The notes below the pieces were generated by a model. It saw only the letters and a list, made by a program, of their open reading frames with translations. It searched no databases and was not told where the DNA came from. Source: an uncultured Lachnospiraceae bacterium (GTDB lineage Bacteria > Bacillota > Clostridia > Lachnospirales > Lachnospiraceae). Taken from it: 64,000 nt of DNA. Position 1 is the first letter of the stretch, and the number at the start of each line of letters is the position of its first letter. Below are positions 34,947 to 43,167 of this stretch, in pieces. Location: assembly GCA_910579865.1 (NCBI GenBank), contig CAJTXA010000012.1:1-64000 (forward strand), given 5' to 3'. Both the position numbers and the translations under genes were made by a program.

Positions 34947-35732
34947 TTAAATCACCTTGATATAGCTATTTTCATTCTTATAAATCAAACGAATTCCTAC
35001 TACTACTAATAATAAACTACCTATTAACCAAAACATTAGCCACCCACCCTCTAAAGTCTCTCCATATAGTAAACTCCTGCGCATACCAGTAATAATAAAT
35101 GCCATTGGATTATACTTTGTCATCCACTCTCCATAAGGTGCAGGAATTCGGGAAGACACTTGATAAAAAATCCCAGTTAAATAAAAAAGCAATCGTAATC
35201 CAATACTTATTACATTTGACAAATCCTCTACAAACACTCCATAGTGCAAAAGAAATGTAGCGCATCCAAATGTAAATAAAAAAAGTAAAAATACAAACGG
35301 AATCCAATCTAAAACCCTCCAAGTTACTGGAACTCCAAAAAAAAGCATCATAAAAAACACAACTCCGAAAGATAAAAACATCTTAAATCCATTTACCCAT
35401 ATTCTGGTTAAAATCAAAATATATTTAGGCAGATAAACCTTTGATACAATCTCTTTATTCTTTTTCACCAATTTAATACTTTGTGTTAAGGTTCGATGAA
35501 AAAAATCCCAAGCCGATAGTCCAATAAAAATAAAAATAGGAAAATAAGGCTCCGAAGCCTGAAATACTGTTCCAAATATAAAGGTATAAATTAACATAAA
35601 ACAAATGGGATCCAAAATCCACCACAACCAATTTAAATAAGAACTTGCTACTTCTGCTTTTAATTGGGCTTTTGCAGACACGATTGAATATTTTCCATAT
35701 TTTTTTAAATCTTGACGCAATCGCTCCTTCAT
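34947..35732 (-). CDS. Polysaccharide/teichoic acid ABC exporter, permease (TagG/Wzm type)
   Basis: A 261-residue ABC-2 permease with six predicted helices. YLNWLWWILDPICFMLIYTFIFG near the N-terminus (seen in part as WWILDPICFM) and FYLTGIFYQVSSRIP with YNPMAFIITGMR near residue 215 are characteristic of TagG/Wzm proteins. It starts within the stop of the upstream gene (ATGA) and is followed immediately by its ATPase. It forms the channel for the glycopolymer. Confidence 0.93.
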   Translation of the reverse strand: MKERLRQDLKKYGKYSIVSAKAQLKAEVASSYLNWLWWILDPICFMLIYTFIFGTVFQASEPYFPIFIFIGLSAWDFFHRTLTQSIKLVKKNKEIVSKVYLPKYILILTRIWVNGFKMFLSFGVVFFMMLFFGVPVTWRVLDWIPFVFLLFLFTFGCATFLLHYGVFVEDLSNVISIGLRLLFYLTGIFYQVSSRIPAPYGEWMTKYNPMAFIITGMRRSLLYGETLEGGWLMFWLIGSLLLVVVGIRLIYKNENSYIKVI

Positions 35733-36859
35733 CTTTCACTTCTTCCTTTCTTTTGAACTTTCACTAATTCCATCCAATCCAAAATCCTCTCTGTAGCATG
35801 ACCATCACAAGCAGATAAATAAGTTTTACAACAATCTCTTTGTGCTAATTGTTCTTCTATAGAATAGGGTTGTGTAATTGCTAAAAGTAATTCCTCTTTT
35901 CTTTGCGCCCAACGAGCCGGAAGTGTTCTTAAATCGATATAAAATCCTCTGGTTTCTTGATAAGTTTCATAATCTGGTACAAAAAATATCACGGGTTTCT
36001 TAAATAATAAAAATTCATAAAAAACCGAAGAATAATCTGTAATCAAGCAATCTACAGCTGGCAATAACTCCATTATCTTTTGCTGCTCTTTTTTCTTTTG
36101 TTTTATATGAGGATGAAAATGTGATATAAAATAATAATTTTCCTTTAGCTGTTCTTCTACCTCTTGTATAATCGTTTCTCCTACCACATAAGGTTGAAAT
36201 GCTCTTCCTCGAAATGTAGGTGCCCATAATACAATCTTCTTTCCAACTGCTTCTGGATAAAGAGAAAAAAATTTTCTCCTACAGCTTTTTTGATATCCTT
36301 CCTTCCAAAAAATATCAGTACGGCTTACCCCAAGTGCTTGAACCTTTTCTTTTGGAAGTCGCATTGCTTCTGCCATCTTTTCCCTGCAACTTTCCCCGCT
36401 TACTGTTACTAAATCATAATTTCGAAACAAATTTCCATGATAAACTGCTGGAATATCATCTGTTGTAGAATAACCACATTTCTTTAATAAACCACAAGCG
36501 TGCCAAAGCTGTATCACTGTTGTTTCCTTTCGTTTCCTACAAGAAGCAACAGGAAGAAAATAGTCACAAAGAATCACATATTCTGCTTGTGCATAAACAC
36601 GCATAAAAGAAATCATCTTTCCAATTCCTTTGATTCCCCTTTCCTGAAAAAAAAATGTCTTTACATAATAACCTCTTTTTTTTAATTCCTGTGAAAAAAG
36701 AAGCATACTTTCTGGCATCTTTTCCTGATGAGAATCTGCTAAAACTACAAATCTTTGTTTTATGTTTTTTCTTTTCTCAATCTGATAAACGAATGGAAGC
36801 ACCCCATACTGTAATAACATTTTTCCATATTGCCGTATCCATAACTTAATCTTAATCAT
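35729..36859 (-). CDS. CDP-glycerol glycerophosphotransferase family protein (TagB/TagF-like), 1
   Basis: A 376-residue TagB/TagF-like enzyme: QLWHACGLLKKCGYSTTDD near residue 125, LWAPTFRGRAF, HFHPHIK with the conserved His, and DCLITDYSSVFYEFLLFKKP followed by CDGHATERIL. The first family member encoded by the operon; by analogy with TagB it may add the first polyol-phosphate unit to the lipid-linked primer. The start at 36859 has GAAAGAG and AGGAT upstream but spacing is not ideal. Transfers from CDP-polyol are expected; the exact donor is unknown. Confidence 0.87.
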   Translation of the reverse strand: MIKIKLWIRQYGKMLLQYGVLPFVYQIEKRKNIKQRFVVLADSHQEKMPESMLLFSQELKKRGYYVKTFFFQERGIKGIGKMISFMRVYAQAEYVILCDYFLPVASCRKRKETTVIQLWHACGLLKKCGYSTTDDIPAVYHGNLFRNYDLVTVSGESCREKMAEAMRLPKEKVQALGVSRTDIFWKEGYQKSCRRKFFSLYPEAVGKKIVLWAPTFRGRAFQPYVVGETIIQEVEEQLKENYYFISHFHPHIKQKKKEQQKIMELLPAVDCLITDYSSVFYEFLLFKKPVIFFVPDYETYQETRGFYIDLRTLPARWAQRKEELLLAITQPYSIEEQLAQRDCCKTYLSACDGHATERILDWMELVKVQKKGRSER

Positions 36860-36906
36860 ATCCTATTCTCTTTCAGAATTCTTTTAAAATACTTCTATCC
36901 TTCATA

Positions 36907-37650
36907 CTACCAATACCTTTTTGCACTAAAATACAAATGACTTGCAGTATAAGTCAAAGCAGTAATTTTTCGTAATCCAAGATAACGGTATACTCCATAA
37001 GTCATCTGTATTGTCTTTTTCTTATCTCTTGATTTTCCATCAGCTGTCAACCTTGATTTTAATAAAGGCTCATTTACTCCATATGCAGCCTGATACTTTC
37101 TTACAATACGTAACCAAGTCAAATAATCCTCATGAATTTCATCATGTTCCATAGGAAATTCTTTTCCAATCTCTGTTTTTATCAATACAGAAGAGCAAGG
37201 GATTACATTTGTCCATAATAGACTTTTCCAAGTCACTTTTTCTGGTACAGAAATCCATTTATCTTTTGGTTGTCCATTTTCATAAAAAAGTTCTCTTCCG
37301 GTATAACAAAAAACACCATTTGTTTGTTTTAATCGCATTAATTGCTTTTTCAACTTTCCCTCAGCCCACCAATCATCTGCATCCAAATATGCAAGATACT
37401 CTCCGTTTGCTATTTCTATCCCTTTATTTCTAGAAGCAGATACACCAAGATTTTTTGCATTTCGAATATAAGAAATAGGATACTTTGCAGATTTTTTTAA
37501 TTCTTTTACAATCTCTTCTGTCCCATCTATCGATGCATCGTCAATTAAAATAATCTCCAAATCCACATCCTGCTTCAAAACGGATTCAATTGCACAAGCT
37601 AGATATACGCCACAGTTATATGTAGGAATAATTACAGATACTTTTTTCAT
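36907..37650 (-). CDS. Family 2 glycosyltransferase, first gene of the glycopolymer operon
   Basis: A 247-residue GT2 with VSVIIPTYNCGVYLA at the N-terminus, LIDDASIDGT near residue 38, and the DXD motif in YLDADDWWAEGK near 92. No C-terminal membrane helix is obvious, so it acts at the cytoplasmic face. Length is typical of short GT2 enzymes of surface-polymer loci. It probably builds part of the primer or linkage unit, taking the place of a TagA-like protein, which was not found. A promoter lies 230 bases upstream. Confidence 0.88.
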   Translation of the reverse strand: MKKVSVIIPTYNCGVYLACAIESVLKQDVDLEIILIDDASIDGTEEIVKELKKSAKYPISYIRNAKNLGVSASRNKGIEIANGEYLAYLDADDWWAEGKLKKQLMRLKQTNGVFCYTGRELFYENGQPKDKWISVPEKVTWKSLLWTNVIPCSSVLIKTEIGKEFPMEHDEIHEDYLTWLRIVRKYQAAYGVNEPLLKSRLTADGKSRDKKKTIQMTYGVYRYLGLRKITALTYTASHLYFSAKRYW

Positions 37651-37878
37651 CTTTTGTTTCCCTTTTCACCTTTACTCTGTTTATTATTCAGTCAGCAAAC
37701 ATTCCACTCTTTTTTATTCTTTATGTTATATTTTTTATTTCTTAATATAATAAATGCTATCCCCTTTATTCTGTCTATTTCTACACAAAAATAAACTCTG
37801 TCTGCGTTAAATATCACATTTTTTATTTATATAATATACCTCGTCTAATTTTATAAAAATACCCCATCTCTGCTTGAC
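37651..37878 (-). other. Leader of the glycopolymer operon
   Basis: About 220 untranslated, very A+T-rich bases lie between the predicted transcription start (near 37872) and the first gene. A long polypyrimidine-rich tract on the plus strand is visible, but I see no stable hairpin, JUMPstart/ops-like element or small open frame. Confidence 0.4.
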
Positions 37879-37907
37879 ATAATAGCCTTTCTTATGTAAT
37901 TTGTCAA
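37879..37907 (-). promoter_or_regulatory. Promoter of the glycopolymer operon
   Basis: On the minus strand a perfect TTGACA (37902-37907) is followed by 17 bases and TATTAT (37879-37884; five of six matches). It is the only strong promoter seen upstream of the 24-gene run. It overlaps a plus-strand TTGACA at 37874-37879, so the region has two -35 boxes facing each other. Confidence 0.65.
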
Positions 37908-37920
37908 GAGTGAATTCTTT

Positions 37921-37950
37921 TTGTAACAAAAAATGACAGATTTACATAAT
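37921..37950 (+). promoter_or_regulatory. Possible promoter of the FAD/Rieske gene unit
   Basis: TTGTAA (37921-37926), 18 bases, CATAAT (37945-37950). The -35 match is weak, the -10 is good, and the distance of 87 bases to the start codon is plausible. The plus-strand TTGACA at 37874 with TGTAAT at 37895 (15-base spacing) is an alternative. Confidence 0.35.
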
Positions 37951-38036
37951 CCCCCTAAAAAAAGAATAAATACCAAAAAACTACACAAAATATAGCAAAA
38001 TATAAATTCTATAAAAAATTTGAAAGGTTATAATTT

Positions 38037-39338
38037 ATGAGTTCAATCTGGATAAAAGATACTACTTTACCCCATTTTAATCCTCTAAATACCAATATAA
38101 AAACGGATGTTCTGATTCTAGGAGGCGGCATCTCAGGAATTCTATGTGCATATTTTTTACAAAAAAAAGGAATTGATTATATTCTGGTAGAAGGCCAAAC
38201 TATCTGTTCTGGCATCACCAAAAATACAACTGCAAAGATCACCTCTCAGCATGGTCTAATCTACCATAAACTATTAAAAACAATTGGATTAGAAAAAACG
38301 CAATTATATCTAGAAGCCAATCAAAATGCAGTAAAGAAATACTTTGAACTTTGTAAGAATATTGACTGTGATTTTGAGAAAAAACCTTCCTACGTTTATT
38401 CCTGTAATAATAGAAAAAAATTAGAAAAGGAAGCGGACGCCTTAACTAAAATAGGATTTCCTTTTCATTTCGCAGAAACGCCCTCCCTTCCATTTCCTAC
38501 TGTTGGTGCAATTTGTTTTGAAGATCAGGCACAATTTCATCCTCTTAAATTTATCTCTCAAATTGCACAAAATTTAAACATTTACGAACACACCTTTGTA
38601 AAAGAACTTACAGAAAACCTTGCTATTACAAATCAGGGGAATATTTCCTATCAGCACTTAATTGTAACCACCCATTTTCCAATTGATAACAAGCACGGCT
38701 TATACTTTTTAAAAATGTATCAACATCGTTCTTATGTCATTGCTCTTAAACATGCAGCACAATTAAATGGTATGTATATTGACGAAGCAAAACAAGGACT
38801 ATCTTTCCGTAATTATAAGGATTTTCTTTTAATAGGCGGTGGCTCACATCGCTCTGGTAAAAAGGGCGGAAACTGGCAGGAACTTCGCACATTCGCAAAG
38901 AAATACTATCCTCTTGCAGTAGAAACTTTTCATTGGGCAACACAAGATTGTATGACATTAGATCAAGTTCCTTATATTGGCCTTTATTCAAAAAATATGT
39001 CGCAATGTTATGTAGCAACTGGGTTTCAAAAATGGGGAATGACTACCTCTATGTTATCTGCTATCCTTCTATCCGATCTACTAGCAGGAGGAGAAAATTC
39101 TTATACCTCTGTCTTTCGCCCATCTAGAACGATTCTTAGACCTCAGCTATTTCTCAATAGTTGGGAAGCTATTACAAATCTGCTTACTATATCAAAAAAA
39201 CGATGTCCACATCTTGGATGTGCTTTAAAATGGAATCCTGCTGAACATTCATGGGATTGTCCTTGTCATGGTTCTAGATTTACAGAAGATGGTATCCTAC
39301 TTGACAATCCAGCAAATGGAAACCTAAAACAAAAATAA
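38037..39338 (+). CDS. FAD-dependent oxidoreductase with C-terminal Rieske domain
   Basis: A 433-residue protein. The N-terminus has the dinucleotide motif [17 protein letters not shown] ending in an acidic VEG, as in DadA/GlpD-type FAD oxidases. The last 60 residues hold a Rieske [2Fe-2S] motif [10 protein letters not shown]...CPCHGSRF, with two Cys-His pairs as ligands. This domain fusion is known in Bacillus and clostridial proteins of unknown substrate; electrons may pass between FAD and the Rieske cluster. It is shorter than many relatives (about 510 residues). It is followed after 19 bases by a YyaL-type gene and is likely co-transcribed. No signal peptide, so cytoplasmic. Confidence 0.86.
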   Translation: MSSIWIKDTTLPHFNPLNTNIKTDVLILGGGISGILCAYFLQKKGIDYILVEGQTICSGITKNTTAKITSQHGLIYHKLLKTIGLEKTQLYLEANQNAVKKYFELCKNIDCDFEKKPSYVYSCNNRKKLEKEADALTKIGFPFHFAETPSLPFPTVGAICFEDQAQFHPLKFISQIAQNLNIYEHTFVKELTENLAITNQGNISYQHLIVTTHFPIDNKHGLYFLKMYQHRSYVIALKHAAQLNGMYIDEAKQGLSFRNYKDFLLIGGGSHRSGKKGGNWQELRTFAKKYYPLAVETFHWATQDCMTLDQVPYIGLYSKNMSQCYVATGFQKWGMTTSMLSAILLSDLLAGGENSYTSVFRPSRTILRPQLFLNSWEAITNLLTISKKRCPHLGCALKWNPAEHSWDCPCHGSRFTEDGILLDNPANGNLKQK

Positions 39339-39357
39339 AAAAAGGAGCATATTTTTT

Positions 39358-41361
39358 ATGAGTAATCATTTAAAAGACCAAAATAGTCCCTATCTTCTAC
39401 AACATGCCAAAAACCCTGTAGATTGGTACCCATGGGGAGAGGAAGCCTTTTCTAAAGCAAAAAAAGAAGATAAACCAATTTTTTTAAGTATTGGTTATAG
39501 TACCTGTCACTGGTGTCATGTGATGGCACAGGAATCTTTTGAGAATACAGAAATTGCATCTATTCTAAATCAATCTTTTGTTTCCATTAAAGTAGATCGG
39601 GAAGAAAGGCCTGATATTGACAGTGTTTATATGTCTATTTGTCAAGCACTTACTGGCAGTGGTGGCTGGCCTATGAGTATTTTTATGACTGACAAGCAGA
39701 AACCATTTTTCGCTGGAACTTACTATCCCCCTTTCTCACATTCTGGCATGATAGGATTTGCTGACTTGCTTCTTATGATTTCTGATCAATGGAAGCACCA
39801 ACGCTCTAAGCTTATTCATTCTGCTGAAAATATTTTCACTTATATCCAATCACAAAGTCACAAAATAATTTTGACAAAAGAAGAAACCTTAACATCCACT
39901 TGCAAAAAACTTACAAAATTAGCGGCAGACTCTTTTTCCCAAAGTTTTGATCATAAGAACGGGGGATTTGGAGAAGCACCAAAATTTCCACTTCCCCATA
40001 ATCTGATCTTCCTTATGCTTTACTCTAAGCTAAATCAAGATCACTCTGCATGGGAACAGGCAAGCATTACTCTAGAAAAAATGCGGCGAGGAGGAATTTT
40101 CGATCAATTTGGTTATGGATTTTCACGTTATTCCACTGACTCCTCTTTTCTTGTTCCTCATTTTGAAAAAATGCTTTATGACAATGCTTTACTTCTTCTT
40201 GCCTATTCTATTGCCTATAAAATTTCTGGAAATCCGATTTTTCTAGATACTGCTAAAAAAACCGCAACTTACATTTTTCGTGAAATGACAGGAGAAGAAG
40301 GAGAATTTTACTCTGCCCAAGATGCAGACAGTGAAGGAGAGGAAGGAAAATTTTATACATGGAAGAAAGAAGAAATCATTCAACTTCTTGGAGAAAAAAT
40401 AGGACATTCTTTCTGTGATTATTTTGAAATAACAAAGAATGGAAATTTTGAAGGAAAAAATATTCCAAATTTACTAAATGGAAATGAAATTTTAGACAAA
40501 TGGGAAAAAGAAAAAAATCTTATCTATTTCCATCGAAAATCCCGATTTGCTCTTCATATGGATACTAAAATATTAACCTCATGGAATTCTCTTATGATAG
40601 CTGCTATGTCTATTCTCTATCAAGTAACTGGTCATTCCTCCTATCTCTTTGCAGCAAAACAGGCTTACCACTATCTGGAGAATTATTTAATTGATGGTAA
40701 AATTCTTTCTGTCAGTTATTATAAAAATCCTTCCAAAAAAGATACTCCTTTTATAAAAGGCTTTTTAGAAGAATATGCCTATTATACTTCAGCACTAATC
40801 TGTCTATATCAGGTCACATCCGATGCAGAATATTTAACACGTGCAGAAGAAATCTGTCTGGAAACCATACGTCAATTTGAAGATTCAACCTCTGGTGGAT
40901 ACTTTCTATATGGTTTGGAAAATCCTATTCTTATTACCAAACCAAAGGAAACCTATGATGGTGCTTTACCAAGTGGAAACTCAGTTATAGCTTATTGTCT
41001 TGTACAGCTTTTTTCTATAACAGGAAAAGAATTTTATCAAAAAAAAGCCAAAAAACAACTGGCTTTCTTGTCCTCTGAAGCCCAACATTATCCTGCAGGA
41101 TACAGTATGTTTTTAATTGCATCTCTTCTATACTCCTATCCACCCAGCCAAATAACAGTCGTGTTATCCAAACAAGATACAAAAGAAACCATTCTCCCTC
41201 AGCTTCCTCTTTATGCCAATATAAAAATTTTATCTTCTCCTACTAAAGAATATCAGCTTCTTCATAAGAAAACTACCTACTATATATGTAAAAATCATAC
41301 CTGTCTGCCACCAACAAATCAGATTCCATTTGAAATTACAGAGGAACCCTTTCTGCCATAA
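39358..41361 (+). CDS. YyaL-type thioredoxin-domain protein (DUF255, SSP411-like)
   Basis: A 667-residue protein with the highly conserved N-terminus of the YyaL family: [19 protein letters not shown], then STCHWCHVM with a CxxC redox motif near residue 50 in a thioredoxin-like fold, and WGGWPMS-type SGGWPMSIF. The rest is an (alpha/alpha)6 barrel resembling cellobiose epimerases and glucuronyl hydrolases: [14 protein letters not shown] and DALPSGNS-type DGALPSGNS. The biochemical function of the family is not established. AAGGAG lies upstream of the ATG. It shares a transcript with the FAD/Rieske gene, suggesting a redox-related role. Confidence 0.92.
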   Translation: MSNHLKDQNSPYLLQHAKNPVDWYPWGEEAFSKAKKEDKPIFLSIGYSTCHWCHVMAQESFENTEIASILNQSFVSIKVDREERPDIDSVYMSICQALTGSGGWPMSIFMTDKQKPFFAGTYYPPFSHSGMIGFADLLLMISDQWKHQRSKLIHSAENIFTYIQSQSHKIILTKEETLTSTCKKLTKLAADSFSQSFDHKNGGFGEAPKFPLPHNLIFLMLYSKLNQDHSAWEQASITLEKMRRGGIFDQFGYGFSRYSTDSSFLVPHFEKMLYDNALLLLAYSIAYKISGNPIFLDTAKKTATYIFREMTGEEGEFYSAQDADSEGEEGKFYTWKKEEIIQLLGEKIGHSFCDYFEITKNGNFEGKNIPNLLNGNEILDKWEKEKNLIYFHRKSRFALHMDTKILTSWNSLMIAAMSILYQVTGHSSYLFAAKQAYHYLENYLIDGKILSVSYYKNPSKKDTPFIKGFLEEYAYYTSALICLYQVTSDAEYLTRAEEICLETIRQFEDSTSGGYFLYGLENPILITKPKETYDGALPSGNSVIAYCLVQLFSITGKEFYQKKAKKQLAFLSSEAQHYPAGYSMFLIASLLYSYPPSQITVVLSKQDTKETILPQLPLYANIKILSSPTKEYQLLHKKTTYYICKNHTCLPPTNQIPFEITEEPFLP

Positions 41362-41391
41362 TCACATAATTTAAAGAAAAAAGGTTTTTCT

Positions 41392-41865
41392 ATGGCAAAT
41401 ACAACCTATATACCTGTAATAGGTACAATTGTAAATATAAGTAGAGGAAATGACTGTTGCAGTCAAATGATGTCTGTCCGTACGGAAACTGGTATTATAA
41501 ATTTTACCATTCGTGCAGAAACCCTTGTTATTGACAGCAGACAACTTCGTTCTGGTATGCAAGTGGCTGCTTTTTATGACAGCAGCCTTCCAGTCCCTAT
41601 GATCTTTCCTCCACAATATCAAGCTCAGATCGTCACTGTAATTGGACGAAATGAAAACGTTATGTTAAACTTTTTCGATAGAAATCTTGTTGCATCAGAT
41701 GGTTCTTTGCGTTTAAATCTTTCACGAAATACCATTATAAAAACAGTCAATGGGCAAAGTGTAACTTGTAATCTTGGAAACCGCTTTTTACTTGTCTACT
41801 ATACAATTACCACCGCAAGTATTCCTCCTCAAACTACTCCAAGAAAAATTATTCTATTTTGCTAA
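41392..41865 (+). CDS. Hypothetical beta-rich protein
   Basis: A 157-residue protein I cannot assign. It has no membrane helix or signal peptide. The sequence is rich in alternating hydrophobic and polar residues, suggesting a small beta barrel or OB-like fold: VIGTIVNISRG, TETGIINFTIRAETL, SGMQVAAFYD, QAQIVTVIGRNENVML. The two halves show loosely similar strand patterns. A CC pair and a single final Cys are the only cysteines. The ATG is preceded by AAAGG, 30 bases after the YyaL gene, and a 12-bp terminator stem follows, so it is the last gene of this three-gene unit. Confidence 0.7.
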   Translation: MANTTYIPVIGTIVNISRGNDCCSQMMSVRTETGIINFTIRAETLVIDSRQLRSGMQVAAFYDSSLPVPMIFPPQYQAQIVTVIGRNENVMLNFFDRNLVASDGSLRLNLSRNTIIKTVNGQSVTCNLGNRFLLVYYTITTASIPPQTTPRKIILFC

Positions 41866-41882
41866 AAACTTTTCTTTCTATC

Positions 41883-41932
41883 AAGCTGCTGGATTTTATC
41901 GTTTTTTCTTTTTATTTTTCATCCAGCAGCTT
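41883..41932. terminator. Terminator between convergent genes
   Basis: AAGCTGCTGGAT (41883-41894) and ATCCAGCAGCTT (41921-41932) form a perfect 12-bp stem with a T-rich loop. It lies between the stop codons of the unknown protein (plus) and the sdpI-like gene (minus). The trailing T-tract is short on both strands, so efficiency is uncertain. Confidence 0.7.
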
Positions 41933-41936
41933 AATG

Positions 41937-42590
41937 CTACTTTATTTTTTGTTTGAGAAAATAAAAAAATGAATACCCAATTGGGATAATTATCATAATT
42001 CCAAAAAGAAGAAAAACCATCCAAGAAGGTGCAATAATATGCAAAAATGCATCTAGAATAAGAAGAATTCCACAAGGTACCCAGATCCATCCTGCCAGTC
42101 GATGTGTACGATTCCAATTTTCTTTATCCTGAAGCGTCCATGGTACTTTTATTCCTATCACATAATTTTGTCTACATTTTGGAAGATAATTTCCAGTTAT
42201 CACAAAAATAATCCCTATAAAAAATTCAGTAAAAACTCCTATATTGACTGGATAAGAAAGTGCATAGCCATAAATACAACTTCCACAGACTAATGACACA
42301 ACGGGACAAATCCAAAATACTAGATGAATAATTTTATTTTGAATATTCTCTTGTTTTTTATCAAATAAAGTAGTTAATGTACAAACAATATGTGTTATTA
42401 AACAAAAAATCGGTAATCCAAATACCACAAAACTTTTGCTGCTCCATCCATTTGGTATACTATTCCTATCAAAATGTATTGCTACTCGATCTGGCAGTTG
42501 TTTCCATAATACAATTCCTATTATCATTGGAAGTACTGTTACTATACTTGTTACTAAAAAATATATTTTATTCTCTCTCCACTTTTCCAT
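41937..42590 (-). CDS. SdpI/DUF1648-family membrane protein
   Basis: A 217-residue protein with six predicted helices. The N-terminal LWKQLPDRVAIHFDRNSIPNGW is the hallmark of DUF1648, and NYVIGIKVPWTLQDKENWNRTHRLAG matches the SdpI/YhfL C-terminal motif (KTPWTL...W..TH). In Bacillus SdpI gives immunity to the SdpC killing factor and sequesters the repressor SdpR at the membrane. It overlaps the regulator gene by 23 bases and has AAGGAG before its ATG. No sdpABC toxin genes are in the window, so it probably protects against a foreign toxin or another signal. Confidence 0.87.
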   Translation of the reverse strand: MEKWRENKIYFLVTSIVTVLPMIIGIVLWKQLPDRVAIHFDRNSIPNGWSSKSFVVFGLPIFCLITHIVCTLTTLFDKKQENIQNKIIHLVFWICPVVSLVCGSCIYGYALSYPVNIGVFTEFFIGIIFVITGNYLPKCRQNYVIGIKVPWTLQDKENWNRTHRLAGWIWVPCGILLILDAFLHIIAPSWMVFLLFGIMIIIPIGYSFFYFLKQKIK

Positions 42591-42858
42591 CTCCCATTTC
42601 TCCTTTCAAATTCGATAACCAAATCATAACTTCTTCTACAATGGAAATATTTAATTCATAAAAAATAAAATTTTTTTCTCTCTGTTCATAAACTAACTCT
42701 GCTTTTTTTAAAATATTAAGATGGTAAGATATCGTTGCTCCTGCCATATCAAAATGACTTCCTATTTCTCCTGCTGACAATCGTCCTTCTTTTAATAAAA
42801 CTAAAATTTCACGTCTTATTGGATCTGATAATGCTTTAAATGTTTCCGCAAAGCCCAA
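42568..42858 (-). CDS. ArsR/SdpR-family transcriptional repressor
   Basis: A 96-residue winged-helix regulator: FKALSDPIRREILVLLKEG is the classic SdpR/ArsR N-terminus, followed by the recognition helix region MAGATISYHLNILKKAELV. There are no cysteine metal-binding motifs, so it is SdpR-like rather than a metal sensor. The start is a TTG at 42858, chosen because AGGAGGGG lies eight bases upstream and the conserved FKALSDP begins six residues in. It overlaps the membrane partner gene. A perfect palindrome lies between its -10 box and ribosome binding site, indicating autorepression. Confidence 0.87.
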   Translation of the reverse strand: MGFAETFKALSDPIRREILVLLKEGRLSAGEIGSHFDMAGATISYHLNILKKAELVYEQREKNFIFYELNISIVEEVMIWLSNLKGEMGDGKVERE

Positions 42859-42873
42859 TTTTATCCCCTCCTA

Positions 42874-42901
42874 ATCTATTTAGAATATTATCTAAATAGA
42901 T
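42874..42901. promoter_or_regulatory. Palindromic operator of the sdpRI-like operon
   Basis: ATCTATTTAGA (42874-42884) and TCTAAATAGAT (42891-42901) form perfect 11-base arms around six bases. The site overlaps the end of the -10 box and the transcription start, an ideal position for repression by the ArsR/SdpR-type product. Confidence 0.8.
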
Positions 42902-42929
42902 TATAAACTATTTCTATTGCATTTGTCAA
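42900..42929 (-). promoter_or_regulatory. Promoter of the sdpRI-like operon
   Basis: Minus strand: TTGACA (42924-42929), 18 bases, TATAAT (42900-42905). Both boxes are perfect. The operator palindrome begins inside the -10 box. Confidence 0.85.
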
Positions 42930-43060
42930 TCTGTATTTCGATATTCTTCTAAATACCAATTTTCTTAATAAAGGTTTACATTGTCTTTATTTTTGCTTTT
43001 ATTCTTGATACAAAAATATTTTATAATTTTACCAAAACTCCTGTACTTTTCCAAAAAATA

Positions 43061-43069
43061 TGTTATAAT
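43061..43069 (+). promoter_or_regulatory. Extended -10 promoter of the repeat-protein gene
   Basis: TGTTATAAT contains the TGnTATAAT extended -10 element. The -35 region (CTGTAC) is poor, which is normal for this promoter class. It lies about 100 bases before the start codon. Confidence 0.5.
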
Positions 43070-43167
43070 TAGGAAAATACCTATACTAATTGTTCTATTT
43101 TATATTGTTTAAAAAATACAAATGACTTTCGAATTCATACCAATTACAAATTCAATGGAGGGTTAAC

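Noticed and set aside
41371..41622. 83-codon minus-strand frame opposite the 157-residue protein gene
   Set aside because: It is a shadow of the plus-strand gene without ribosome binding site or recognisable motif.
41937..42858. Complete sporulation-delay (Sdp) toxin locus
   Set aside because: Only regulator and immunity-like genes are present; no sdpA, sdpB or sdpC homolog on either side.
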